The position numbers were made by a program, and so were the translations under genes. A DNA stretch of 64,000 nucleotides from a methanogenic archaeon ISO4-H5 (GTDB lineage: Archaea; Thermoplasmatota; Thermoplasmata; Methanomassiliicoccales; Methanomethylophilaceae). The stretch spans positions 744,001 through 808,000 of the forward strand of contig CP014214.1 in NCBI GenBank assembly GCA_001560915.1, written 5' to 3'. This document shows, one piece after another, positions 30,897 to 40,600 of the stretch. The notes under the pieces are model-generated. The model saw nothing but the letters and a program-made list of their open reading frames with translations, made no database searches and was not told the origin of the DNA. Numbering within the stretch: position 1 is the first letter of the stretch; every line of letters starts with the position of its first letter.

Positions 30897-31856
30897 TTAC
30901 ATCCGGTCTTCCGCAGGGGCTTCCGGATCCTCTTCAGTGTGCATCCGGGAATAGAATCCGGCAAGTATCGCACCGGAGATGTTATGCCAAACGCTGAACA
31001 CCGCTCCGGGGACCGTAGCAAGAGCGAGGCTCGGGAAAGAGGATGCTGCCAACGAAGTGGCGAGTCCGGAGTTCTGCATGCCCACCTCTATCGAGAGAGT
31101 CCTGCATCTGACCGGATCCATCTTTACAGCCTTCGCCACAGCGTATCCGGCCGCATATCCGATTAGGTTGTGCAGAATCACCACTGCGAATATCGTCAGC
31201 CCGCAGGTCTTCAGCGAGTTCACCGAATGAGATACGACGCACATGACGATGAGGGTGATAGCGGCGAGCGAGACTATAGGCAATGCATCGGAAACTCTGG
31301 ATGTCTGTTCCGGCAGCAGGTATGAGATCACGAATCCCAATACCAGGGGGATCACGACCACTTCGGCCATGGATATGAACATGGATGCGGTGTTGACATC
31401 GACGGTCTCGCGCAGCAGCTGGAAGACGATGAGCGGCGTCACAATTGGGGCGAGGAGTGTGTTCACTGCAGTCATTCCCACGGAGAGGGGTACATCGCCC
31501 TTCGAGAAGTATGTGATCACGTTGCTCGAGGTCCCTCCGGGGCAGGCGCCGACCAGGATGACTCCCGCTATAAGTCCTGTCTCAAGCCCGAATACTTTGC
31601 ACAGAGCATAGGCCGCAATCGGCATGATAGTGAATTGTGCCAGACATCCGATTATCACGTGTTTCGGGCGTGTGAAAACCACTTTGAAATCGGCAGGTCT
31701 GATGGTGAGTCCCATACCGAACATCACGATCATCAGCAGATAGTTGATCCAACCCGTCCGTATCCACAGGCCGGAATCGGGGACGAGGAATGCCAGTGCA
31801 GCGGCCACAAGAACTATCGCCGCCATGAAGCGTCCTACGGTGCCCGATATATCCAT
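30897..31856 (-). CDS. Bile acid:sodium symporter-family (BASS) transporter
   Basis: A 319-residue membrane protein with about nine to ten helices. Family blocks FGMGLTIRPADF, ACPGGTSSNVITYFSKGD and SIEVGMQNSGLATSLA mark the BASS fold and its sodium sites. Prokaryotic members carry bile acids, pantothenate, pyruvate or other organic anions; the substrate cannot be inferred. It converges with the Asn synthase-like gene, ends in TAA, and has its own promoter side facing metY. Confidence 0.9.
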   Translation of the reverse strand: MDISGTVGRFMAAIVLVAAALAFLVPDSGLWIRTGWINYLLMIVMFGMGLTIRPADFKVVFTRPKHVIIGCLAQFTIMPIAAYALCKVFGLETGLIAGVILVGACPGGTSSNVITYFSKGDVPLSVGMTAVNTLLAPIVTPLIVFQLLRETVDVNTASMFISMAEVVVIPLVLGFVISYLLPEQTSRVSDALPIVSLAAITLIVMCVVSHSVNSLKTCGLTIFAVVILHNLIGYAAGYAVAKAVKMDPVRCRTLSIEVGMQNSGLATSLAASSFPSLALATVPGAVFSVWHNISGAILAGFYSRMHTEEDPEAPAEDRM

Positions 31857-31967
31857 GAGGGTCGATTGGCCCCCTTGTTATTACACTTTCGCGAATGCGC
31901 ACGTGTTTATAGGGAATTCCGCATCCTGTGCGCATAGTGCAGGAATACCTGCGAAGGAGCTACAAGC

Positions 31968-33314
31968 ATGGCCAACGACAAGGAATTCACAGTGGAAGAC
32001 AAGTACAACATCCCCAAGGGTCCCCTCAACCCCAACGGACTGAGGTTCGACACCCTCCAGATTCACAAGGGACAGGAGGAGCCCGACCCCGTAACCGATT
32101 CCAGGGCGGTGCCGATCTATCTCACAACCTCTTACGTCTTCAAGGATTCCCAGCAGGCCGCCGACAGGTTCGCCCTCAAAGAGCCCGGAAACATCTACGG
32201 AAGGCTGAACAACACCACTCAGGCAATCTTCGAGGACAGGATCGCCGCACTGGAGGGCGGTTCCGCCGCACTTGCCGTCGCCTCCGGTGCCGCTGCCGTT
32301 GCATACGCGGTCAACGCTCTCGCTCTTTCCGGCGACGATATCGTATCCGCCAACAACATCTACGGAGGTACCTACAACCTCTTCGAGCACACTTTCAGGG
32401 TGAACAACGGCATCAACACCATCTGGGTCGACCCTTCGGATCCCGCCAACTTCGAGAAGGCCATCACCCCCAAGACCAAAGTCATCTTCTGCGAGACCTT
32501 CGGCAACCCCAACTCCGATGTCACCGACATCGACGCCATCGCCGAAATCGCCCACAGGCACAAGATTGCCCTGGTGGTCGACAACACCTTCGCATCCCCT
32601 TACATCTTCAGGCCCCTGGAGCACGGTGCTGATGTGGTCGTGGAGTCTGCGACCAAGTTCATCTCCGGACACGGAACCGTTCTCGGAGGAGTCATCGTCG
32701 AGTCCGGCAAGACTCCCTGGATGGATTACAAGAAATACACCAACCTTTCCGAACCCGACCCTTCCTACCACGGATTCGTCTTTGCCAAGTCCCTGCCCGA
32801 TACCGCACTGGTCTCCTGGATCAGGTGCATCACCTTACGCGACATCGGAGCATGCATCTCCCCTGTCAACGCATTCGCACTGCTGGTCTCCCTCGAGACC
32901 CTCTCCCTGCGTATCGACAAGCAGGTCGACAACGCGCTCAAGATCGTCGACTATCTGAAAAAGAACCCCAAGGTCAAGTCGGTGAGCCATCCCTCTCTGC
33001 CCGACAGCCCCACCCACGCACTCTATCAGAAGTACTTCCCCAACGGAGCGGGATGCATCTTCACCTTCGACGTGAACGGCACCAAGGAACAGACCCAGAA
33101 GCTCACCGAGTCCCTCAAGATATTCAGTCTGCTCGCCAACGTGGCCGATGAGAAGTCCCTCATCATCCATCCCGCCAGCACCACCCACTCCCAGCTGACG
33201 GAGGAGGAGCTCGCTTCCGTGCACATCAGCCCTCAGACCGTCAGAATCTCTGTCGGTGCCGAGAACATCCGCGATCTCATCGCCGATCTCGAGCAGGCTT
33301 TCGCCCAGATCTGA
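31968..33314 (+). CDS. metY: O-acetylhomoserine sulfhydrylase
   Basis: A 448-residue PLP enzyme of the Cys/Met metabolism family that makes homocysteine from O-acetylhomoserine and sulfide. The PLP lysine is in SATKFISGHGT, the phosphate-binding SGAAAVAYA and the FGNPNSDV/DNTFASPY segments are all present, and the length fits OAH sulfhydrylases rather than shorter cystathionine synthases. The organism also has the DUF39 route to homocysteine (18758-21026), so this may act in assimilation or salvage. A terminator hairpin with T-run follows directly. Confidence 0.93.
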   Translation: MANDKEFTVEDKYNIPKGPLNPNGLRFDTLQIHKGQEEPDPVTDSRAVPIYLTTSYVFKDSQQAADRFALKEPGNIYGRLNNTTQAIFEDRIAALEGGSAALAVASGAAAVAYAVNALALSGDDIVSANNIYGGTYNLFEHTFRVNNGINTIWVDPSDPANFEKAITPKTKVIFCETFGNPNSDVTDIDAIAEIAHRHKIALVVDNTFASPYIFRPLEHGADVVVESATKFISGHGTVLGGVIVESGKTPWMDYKKYTNLSEPDPSYHGFVFAKSLPDTALVSWIRCITLRDIGACISPVNAFALLVSLETLSLRIDKQVDNALKIVDYLKKNPKVKSVSHPSLPDSPTHALYQKYFPNGAGCIFTFDVNGTKEQTQKLTESLKIFSLLANVADEKSLIIHPASTTHSQLTEEELASVHISPQTVRISVGAENIRDLIADLEQAFAQI

Positions 33315-33325
33315 ACAAACCAATT

Positions 33326-33350
33326 CCCGCACCGTCACGGTGCGGGTTTT
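33326..33350 (+). terminator. Intrinsic-type terminator after metY
   Basis: CCCGCACCG-TCA-CGGTGCGGG followed by TTTT. The hairpin's centre includes the stop codon of the convergent MFS gene, so the two genes share it. Confidence 0.75.
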
Positions 33351-34513
33351 CTATCTCTTTTCAGTGCCGCCGGTATGACTGCGGCTATGGCGACCAGCGC
33401 CGCCAGGAGGAGTATGGATCCTCCTGCATTTCCGATCATCCCGATTCCCACGTCGTCAATCACGTATCCTCCAATCATCGTTCCCACGGCGATTCCGATG
33501 TTGAAGACCGCTGAGAACATGGCGGTAGCCATGGTGGAACCGTCCTCAGGGGAATTCCCGATGTTCACAGACTGCAAAGCACTGGTGAACGAGGTCATAC
33601 TGAAACCGATGATGAAACTGAGCACGTACACGGCGATTTCATATTCGCACAGGAATCCGATGAGGTAGAGGCTGATGAATGCCAAGATGCAGGGCGTGAC
33701 GGTGTAATAATAACGATATCTGTCGTAGAACCTGGCGAAACATCCTCCCGCAGCAATCCCTGCCACACCGTACAGGATCATGGCCAAACTGACTGCGGAA
33801 TCGGATATCCCAGCAACCTGTTTGAGGAACGGTTCCAGGTAGCTGTAGAACTCGTAGAATCCCATCATGAACACGAACAGCAGCAGATATACGCCAAGCA
33901 GGATGCGGTTGGTGAAGATCTCGGGGAAGCGGGAGATGGTGAAAGTACCGGGATTATCGACCTTCGGGAATATGGTCAGAAGCAGTGCCATGAGCACAAA
34001 AGCCAATAGTGCCAGCACTATGAAGGTCATCCTCCATCCGACGGCCAATCCGATGGCACGTCCGATGGGCATACCGAGGATGAGGGCAACCGCCGTACCG
34101 ACCGATACGGAACCGATGGCGATGCTGCGATGCTCCTCAGATACCACCTTCACTGCGATAGCGACCACGGACGACCAGAAGATGGCATGGGAAACCGCCA
34201 CGCCCATGCGTGAGGCGAAGAGCAATGTGTAACTGTCGGACAGTCCGGTCATCACATGGAACACCGCGAAGAGGAAGACCGCTATCAGAAGCAGCCGTCT
34301 GTATTCGAGGTTTTTGAGCAAAGTCATCAGAGGTATCGCAAGAATGGCAACCAGCCAAGCGTACACGGAGATGATCAGACCGATATCTGATTCGGAGACG
34401 TTCAGATCGGAGCAGATACTGGTCATAAGGCCTGTAGGGGTGAACTCGGACATGTTGAAAATGAAGACTCCCGCCACGAGGCAGGACAGGTTCACGAGTT
34501 CCCTCTTTTGCAT
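33335..34513 (-). CDS. MFS exporter (SotB/AraJ-like)
   Basis: A 392-residue, 12-helix major facilitator protein. The short cytoplasmic loop after helix 2 (KNLEYRRLL) and the SRMGVAVSHAIFWSSVVAIA helix resemble sugar- or drug-efflux MFS proteins. No regulator is next to it. Its last codons lie in the shared terminator hairpin. Substrate unknown. Confidence 0.88.
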   Translation of the reverse strand: MQKRELVNLSCLVAGVFIFNMSEFTPTGLMTSICSDLNVSESDIGLIISVYAWLVAILAIPLMTLLKNLEYRRLLLIAVFLFAVFHVMTGLSDSYTLLFASRMGVAVSHAIFWSSVVAIAVKVVSEEHRSIAIGSVSVGTAVALILGMPIGRAIGLAVGWRMTFIVLALLAFVLMALLLTIFPKVDNPGTFTISRFPEIFTNRILLGVYLLLFVFMMGFYEFYSYLEPFLKQVAGISDSAVSLAMILYGVAGIAAGGCFARFYDRYRYYYTVTPCILAFISLYLIGFLCEYEIAVYVLSFIIGFSMTSFTSALQSVNIGNSPEDGSTMATAMFSAVFNIGIAVGTMIGGYVIDDVGIGMIGNAGGSILLLAALVAIAAVIPAALKRDRKPAP

Positions 34514-34564
34514 TCGTCGAATAATGTGTTCGGGAGTATATATCGATGAGTCTGTTTCTATTTG

Positions 34565-34574
34565 GTTTATAAAT
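34565..34574 (+). promoter_or_regulatory. TATA box of tbp
   Basis: GTTTATAAAT about 32-41 nt before the tbp ATG: a near-consensus archaeal TATA element controlling the gene for the protein that binds it. Confidence 0.6.
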
Positions 34575-34605
34575 CTTTAAATAGTGCATATCTATCGCTA
34601 GGTGC

Positions 34606-35154
34606 ATGACCACCATTGACATACAGAACATCGTAGCTTCCAGTTCCCTGGGAACCGAACTGGATCTCGCCAAGATTCTCGATTCTTTCGAGACTGCTCA
34701 GTATGATCCCAAGCAGTTCCCCGGTCTGATCTACAGGATCTCCGAACCCAAGACCGCTACCCTTCTGTTCAAGAGCGGAAAGCTCGTATGTACCGGTGGA
34801 AAGTCCCGTGAGGACGTCGAGAGGGCCGTCTCCAAGGTCGTAGAGGACCTCAAGGGAATCGGAATCGACATCCCCATCAAGCCCAAGATCGACATTCAGA
34901 ACATGGTCGCATCTTCCGACCTCGGTTACGAGCTCAACCTCAACACCGTCGCCATCACCCTCGGTCTCGAGAGGGTCGAGTACGAGCCCGAGCAGTTCCC
35001 CGGTCTTGTGTTCAGGCTCGATGACCCCAAGGTCGTCATCCTCTTGTTCGGATCCGGAAAGCTCGTCTGTGCAGGCGCCAAGGTCAAGGACGACGCCATC
35101 CGTGCCGTCGACAATGTCGCCAGCGAGCTCCGCAAGAACGGCCTGATGCCATAA
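34606..35154 (+). CDS. tbp: TATA-box-binding protein
   Basis: Archaeal general transcription factor that bends promoter DNA and recruits TFB; 182 residues, the usual length. Two direct repeats form the saddle: IDIQNIVASSSLGTELDL...QFPGLIYR at 4-50 and IDIQNMVASSDLGYELNL...QFPGLVFR at 95-141, each followed by LFxSGKLVC(T/A)G. No acidic tail. A clear TATA box precedes it. Confidence 0.98.
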   Translation: MTTIDIQNIVASSSLGTELDLAKILDSFETAQYDPKQFPGLIYRISEPKTATLLFKSGKLVCTGGKSREDVERAVSKVVEDLKGIGIDIPIKPKIDIQNMVASSDLGYELNLNTVAITLGLERVEYEPEQFPGLVFRLDDPKVVILLFGSGKLVCAGAKVKDDAIRAVDNVASELRKNGLMP

Positions 35155-35197
35155 AACAGTAACAAAACGGGGGCTCAACCCCCACATCCATTTTTCC

Positions 35198-35824
35198 ATG
35201 GCGCTTTTCGCCGATTATTTCACAGTTTCCGGAATCTCCGAATCAGAGTCCCGTGTCAAAGGTTCCAGGTTCATCGGTATCGCCATGCCCTGCGAGAAGG
35301 ATACGGACATCCAATCGAATCTCTCCGAAGTCTCCCGCAGATATCCCAATGCGACCCATTACTGCTATGCCGCGGTCTACGGCGGTACCAACCGCACCGA
35401 GAAGAGCAGTGACAACGGAGAACCCTCTGGCACCGCAGCGAAACCGATACTTTCCGTGATTAAAGGCAGGGAGCTCACAGACACCATGATTGTAGTGGTC
35501 CGGTACTTCGGCGGGACCCTTCTCGGAACCGGGGGACTCGTGCACGCCTACACCCAGTCCGCAAGTGATTCAATCGAATGTGCCAGCATAGTGAAAAAGA
35601 GTGCTTGTGCCATCTTCAGGATCACCCTTTCGTATGCCGATCTGAATACGTTCAACGCCAAGTGCCGCGTAATGTGTGCCATCCCTCCCGAAATCATATA
35701 CGAAGAGGCCGTAACCGTCACCGCAGCCGTACCTGTCGGCATGGCTGAAGAATTCTCGCAGCTCTTGGCCGATTCGACTGAGCGCAGGGCCCATATGGAA
35801 CGTATCGGTGACGGTTATCGCTGA
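35198..35824 (+). CDS. IMPACT/YigZ family protein (UPF0029)
   Basis: A 208-residue protein of the YigZ/IMPACT family. KGSRFIGIAMPC, ATHYCYAAVYG, DNGEPSGTAAKPI, VVRYFGGTLLGTGGL are in the standard order, followed by a small C-terminal ferredoxin-like domain. Eukaryotic IMPACT modulates translation control through GCN1; the archaeal role is unknown. It starts 43 nt after tbp and may share its transcript. Confidence 0.9.
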   Translation: MALFADYFTVSGISESESRVKGSRFIGIAMPCEKDTDIQSNLSEVSRRYPNATHYCYAAVYGGTNRTEKSSDNGEPSGTAAKPILSVIKGRELTDTMIVVVRYFGGTLLGTGGLVHAYTQSASDSIECASIVKKSACAIFRITLSYADLNTFNAKCRVMCAIPPEIIYEEAVTVTAAVPVGMAEEFSQLLADSTERRAHMERIGDGYR

Positions 35825-35888
35825 TACGACCGTTCCCGCCTGCGCACACCTATTATATGTAGGGTGCATTCCCGCACCCATTGATATC

Positions 35889-37256
35889 ATGAGCGAATTC
35901 ATCTGCCCCTTGGATTACAGGTACGGCCGTAAGGAGATGAAGGCAATCTTCTCCGAGGAGAGCCGCATCAGGAAACAGATGCTCGTAGAAGCAGCCCTCG
36001 CCAGGGCCCACGCCGAACTGGGAGAGATTTCCAAAGAGGATGCCGCCGAGATTACCCGCGTCGCCGAGTCCGATCTTGTCAAAGTTGAGAGGATTAAGGA
36101 GATCGAGAAGTTCACCAACCACGACCTCATGGCCATGGTCAAGGCCATGACCGAGCAGTGCCAGGGAACCGCCGGCAAGTACGTTCACCTCGGTGCCACT
36201 TCCAACGACATCGTCGACACTGCCACCGCTCTCCAGATCAAGGAGGCCCTCGAGCTCGTCGCCGAGGACGTCGACACCTTCCTTTACACTCTCGCCAAAC
36301 TCGCCAAACAGGAGAGGGACACCCTGGAGATCGGCAGGACCCACGCACAGTTCGCCATCCCCATCACCTACGGATTCAAGATCGCCGGTTACATCGCCGA
36401 GATGCTCAGGTACAGAGAGAGGCTCGACGAGATCATGCCCAGGGCCTGCGCCGGAAAGATGGCGGGAGCCGTCGGTACCGGTGCCGCACTCGGCAAGACC
36501 TTCTTCCAGATCCAGAGGCTTGTCATGTCCGACCTCGGACTCACTTACGAACCTGCTGCCACCCAGGTCGTCGGCAGGGACAGGTATACCGAGCTGGTGT
36601 GCCTCATGGCAACCCTCGGAACCTCCCTCGAGAGGTACGCCACCGAGGTCAGGAACCTCCAGAGGTCCGAGATCGGCGAGGTCTCCGAGTACTTCGACGA
36701 GAAGCACCAGGTCGGCAGCTCCACCATGGCCCAGAAGAGGAATCCCATCAACTCCGAGAACGTCTGCGGTCTCGCCAGGGTCCTTAGGGGAATGGTCATG
36801 CCCACCTTCGAGAGCCAGGTGCTCTGGCACGAGAGGGACCTTTCCAACTCGTCCGCCGAGAGGTTCACCCTGCCTCACGTGTTCTCGCTCATCGATTACA
36901 TGCTGTACAAGATGAACAAGGTCTTCGAGGGTCTCGACATCCACAGGGACAAGATGCTCAGGAACATCGAGATGGCCCACGGACTCATCATGGCAGAGCC
37001 TGTCATGATGGCCTTTGTCGGCAAGGGTGTCGGAAGGCAGGACGCACACGAGATCGTCCGCGAGGCATCCATGGTCGCCGAGAACGAGGAGAGGCAGTTG
37101 CTGGACACCCTCTGGGAGAGGGAGGACGTGAGGAAGGTCTTCACCAAGGAGGAACTTGCTTCCGTTATGGATCCAGCTTCCTACACCGGCGGCTCCAAGG
37201 AGATCGTGGACAAGATGGTCTCCGCTGTGGAATCCGCCCTCGACAAGAAGGTCTGA
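35889..37256 (+). CDS. purB: Adenylosuccinate lyase
   Basis: A 455-residue fumarase-superfamily enzyme acting twice in purine synthesis (SAICAR and adenylosuccinate cleavage). The catalytic signature GSSTMAQKRNP is near 275, with GRTHAQFAIP carrying the general-acid His and KYVHLGATSNDIVDT earlier. ATG 35889 is chosen because the sequence aligns from LDYRYG onward and a TATATG element lies about 33 nt upstream; the open frame back to 35808 overlaps the previous gene. Confidence 0.95.
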   Translation: MSEFICPLDYRYGRKEMKAIFSEESRIRKQMLVEAALARAHAELGEISKEDAAEITRVAESDLVKVERIKEIEKFTNHDLMAMVKAMTEQCQGTAGKYVHLGATSNDIVDTATALQIKEALELVAEDVDTFLYTLAKLAKQERDTLEIGRTHAQFAIPITYGFKIAGYIAEMLRYRERLDEIMPRACAGKMAGAVGTGAALGKTFFQIQRLVMSDLGLTYEPAATQVVGRDRYTELVCLMATLGTSLERYATEVRNLQRSEIGEVSEYFDEKHQVGSSTMAQKRNPINSENVCGLARVLRGMVMPTFESQVLWHERDLSNSSAERFTLPHVFSLIDYMLYKMNKVFEGLDIHRDKMLRNIEMAHGLIMAEPVMMAFVGKGVGRQDAHEIVREASMVAENEERQLLDTLWEREDVRKVFTKEELASVMDPASYTGGSKEIVDKMVSAVESALDKKV

Positions 37257-37257
37257 G

Positions 37258-37455
37258 ATGAAGCGCAAATCGCCGCAGCGCACCAGGAGGATCCACGCCG
37301 GGCTGTTCATCGGCGGTCTGGTGGGATTCTTCCTGGGACTTGCGGCCTACTACATGGCCAACAACCTGTTCTTCATACCGCTGTTCATCGTAATCGGTGC
37401 GCTCATGGCAGGTGTCACTACTGCCTTTACCACTACCGACTACGATATGGACTGA
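37258..37455 (+). CDS. Small two-helix membrane protein
   Basis: A 65-residue protein starting one base after the purB stop. A basic N-terminus (MKRKSPQRTRR) is followed by two hydrophobic segments at about 14-33 and 38-56 and an acidic tail ending DYDMD. The basic end is probably cytoplasmic. The close spacing suggests translation with purB, but no family is recognised. The 160 bp after it contain an AT-rich promoter (TTTTTTATTAAAG near 37573) for the giant gene. Confidence 0.7.
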   Translation: MKRKSPQRTRRIHAGLFIGGLVGFFLGLAAYYMANNLFFIPLFIVIGALMAGVTTAFTTTDYDMD

Positions 37456-37615
37456 ATCCGTTTATCTGGGTCATTGCCTCCCCGTTCCCGAGGAAGGGGA
37501 TCGGGAGAGGCTGATCCGTCAGTTTTCCATTTGTCTACATATCGTCTACTTTTTGTAGTAGCACCGATATTCTTTTTTATTAAAGGGCGCGAACAGTCGC
37601 GCGAGAGGGAACGGA

Positions 37616-40600
37616 ATGAAGGTGAAGTATCTTGTCGTGGTCGCGGTACTTGTCCTTTCCGCCCTCATTGTGACATTCCCCGCAGGGTCGGAGGTAGTCG
37701 CCGGCGAACCAGCCCGTTACACGGATCTCGACGAGCAGACCCGCGTCCTCATCGGTTCTTCGTACTGCGACTATATGCCTCTGACCGAAGGCGGGACCGA
37801 TTCGTCCGAGATGGTGAAGGTCAGCAGCGATGCCTCGGGGAACAACTATATCGGATATTACAGCGGCAGCCTGTACCTGGTGCTCGATGCGCCCGCATGG
37901 GCGGACGGGCAGGAATCCGCCCTCCCCGCTTTCTCCCTCGTATTCCGGGAGAATACCTACGAGATCCGGGCCGCCAATCTCGGGGCAGACAGCTCCGTCA
38001 CCGTGATCAAACTGGGCAGCAGCAATTCGGGACTGATTGTCGAGCCGATTGCTGGAGGTGTGTACGTGGGCTCTTCCTCGGCACCCATCATCTCCAAGAG
38101 CTATTGCACTCTGACTAGCAATGATTGGCTGGTCTATGATGCGACCCTGCAGAAATATGTGGGTTCCGCCAACATCAAGGGGCACGTCGTCGAGGTCAGT
38201 CAGCCGGCTAAACTGGAAATGGAAAACGGTATCTTCGGCACGGATTTCACAGGCGGTGCGGTCACCGTCTCCCAGACCGAGGGCGATGTGACGTACACGA
38301 TGGAGATGCAGCCGCTGAACGGTGGTAGCCCCTCCTCCAACACGAGCTATTCTCTATCCTTCGTGAACATAACCGGTTATCCCCTGCAGATAGGTCACTC
38401 GGAGACCACCGGAAGGTATTCGATGCGCATCCATTACACGGACACCACCGGAGGGGACTTCTCGGTTCAGTACGATTCCGTCCAGGACTATCAGCAGAAT
38501 CTCTATTTCAACGCAACCGAGCCGGGCGAGGTGTTCCTGGGAAGCAGTGGCACCCCGACTGCCGCTCTGAGCATCACCAATTCCGCGGATACCCCGACTC
38601 TGGTGTACAGAAGTGGTGAAGACACCTATTACAGGTACAGCGGGGCCGCAGGTTACGACAGGGACATAACCGTGCTTCTCACCCAGGGTAAGAATGCACC
38701 GGAACTCTTGGAAGGCGACATCACACTCGCCAGCGGGAACAGCATACGGGTAAAGGAGACCGTCATCGGAGCTGTCATCGGTTCCGTCGACTTGTCCGTG
38801 CAGGGGGGAGAAGTGCACCTGACTGTTGCAACCTCGGACACTTTCGCCTTGGACGGCAGGCAGTATGTTGCGAGCGGCGACGGTAATCAGGTGTATGTCC
38901 CGTATAACTATGCCGAAGCTTCAGCGGATCTCCACGGAATAGAACTCGACGCTGGCCAGAAAATCATCCTGGGCAACGGGGCGATGGCATTCTACGAGGC
39001 TAACGGAAATACGGGCACCATCGAGAGGGCGATCCGCAACGATTCCTCCACCACGAGCGCCGCCAATACCGTTGAAGTGTACAACAGCACTACCGATCCG
39101 TTTACAGTCAGTACCGGAGATGTGAACGTATTCCTGACGTCATATGTTTCCCAGGATTCTGCCCTTGCTTCCCCTGTTAGGTGTTCCGTCACCAAGGCCC
39201 CGTTGACCGCAACCGTGGACAATGACACGGGAGAGTTCACCGTCACCAATGATGGAACGATAGGCGGGGTTATCGTAAAGGAGGCAGGGGAACGGCTTGT
39301 AGTTTCGGGAATCACCTACACTGCGATAACCACGTCGGTGTTCACCGGATCGGATCCCAATTATGTTCTGGAATCCGGACAGGTGAGCATAGATTCCAAC
39401 GATCCCACTTCCATCACGATCCGCCGTCCCAACAATTCCACCCTCACCGTCATCGGGGCCAGCCAGGTGACCATCGGCGAGACGTCCACGTTCCTCTTCC
39501 CTGCAGGCAGTATAAGCATCGGAGCTGTTACTTATGAGGCCGTCGCGGAATCTCAGTTCACTTTAGACAGCAATGACACGTTGCGTATGGCCTACGGAAG
39601 GGTCACACTACTCCAGAACAGTTCCGTCAGGCTGCCGGGGACCAGTTACGACATGATATTCCTCGCATCCCCGGATTCGGGAGGAGAAATCCAGTACTCT
39701 ATCGACCCGACACGCAAGGTCAGCATCCATTCGGGAGTTTTCTCGTTCTCCCTTTCATCAGGAGGTAATTCCCCCACCATCTCCCTGGTGGGTGCAGGCA
39801 GCGGGTTCTCCTACAACGGTTCCACCTACACCTATGCGAACACTCAGGCCGATCTTAACGTGAATTCCGGTTCCGTGAGGTTCACCGGTGACAATCAAAG
39901 CGTGTCTTTCGACGGAAGCATCATGACCTATCAGAACTCGAACACACGCAGCTACAACTCTGTCGGGGGTGCGGCCACCATCACGCTGAACGAGGGGGCC
40001 TCCGCTGTTCCTGTGCTGACTGCCGGAACAATCCAAACAGAACACCTTCTGATTGTGAACAACATCACACTGGATACCTATCCGGGGGCAACGGTCAACT
40101 ATGACGGTACCGTCACCTTAGGTCCTTCTAAGGCGATAACCGCCTCTGCCACGTTCAATCCGCCCCAGGGGGATCCTGTAACCCATTCTTACACATACAC
40201 CAACGCCTCCGATTCTGAAGATCTGGTGCTCTTGTTCACAATGGATTCGGACATCATCGCCACCCTGGTATCCGGTTCGGTGCGCATCTCTACCGGTACC
40301 CCGATCACCGTGGCCGGACATGAATACACCGCAGCGACCAGCAATGCGGTGGTCTCCATCGATAACGGAGCCATGGTCCTCCAGTCGGGAATCGTAAGTG
40401 CCGTCCGCCACGTATGGAACGGAGTTCTCATCGAAGCGGTTAATTCGACCTCATTCAGGATCGACAGTAGCCTGAACAGGATCACATTCAATGCCGATGC
40501 GCAGCTGAAGTTCGACGGAGCGGATGCGATTTACGGATTCGGCAGCAGCAACAGGCTCCTGGTGACCTCGGACGGGCACGTCCTCCTCACTGATGGCAAT

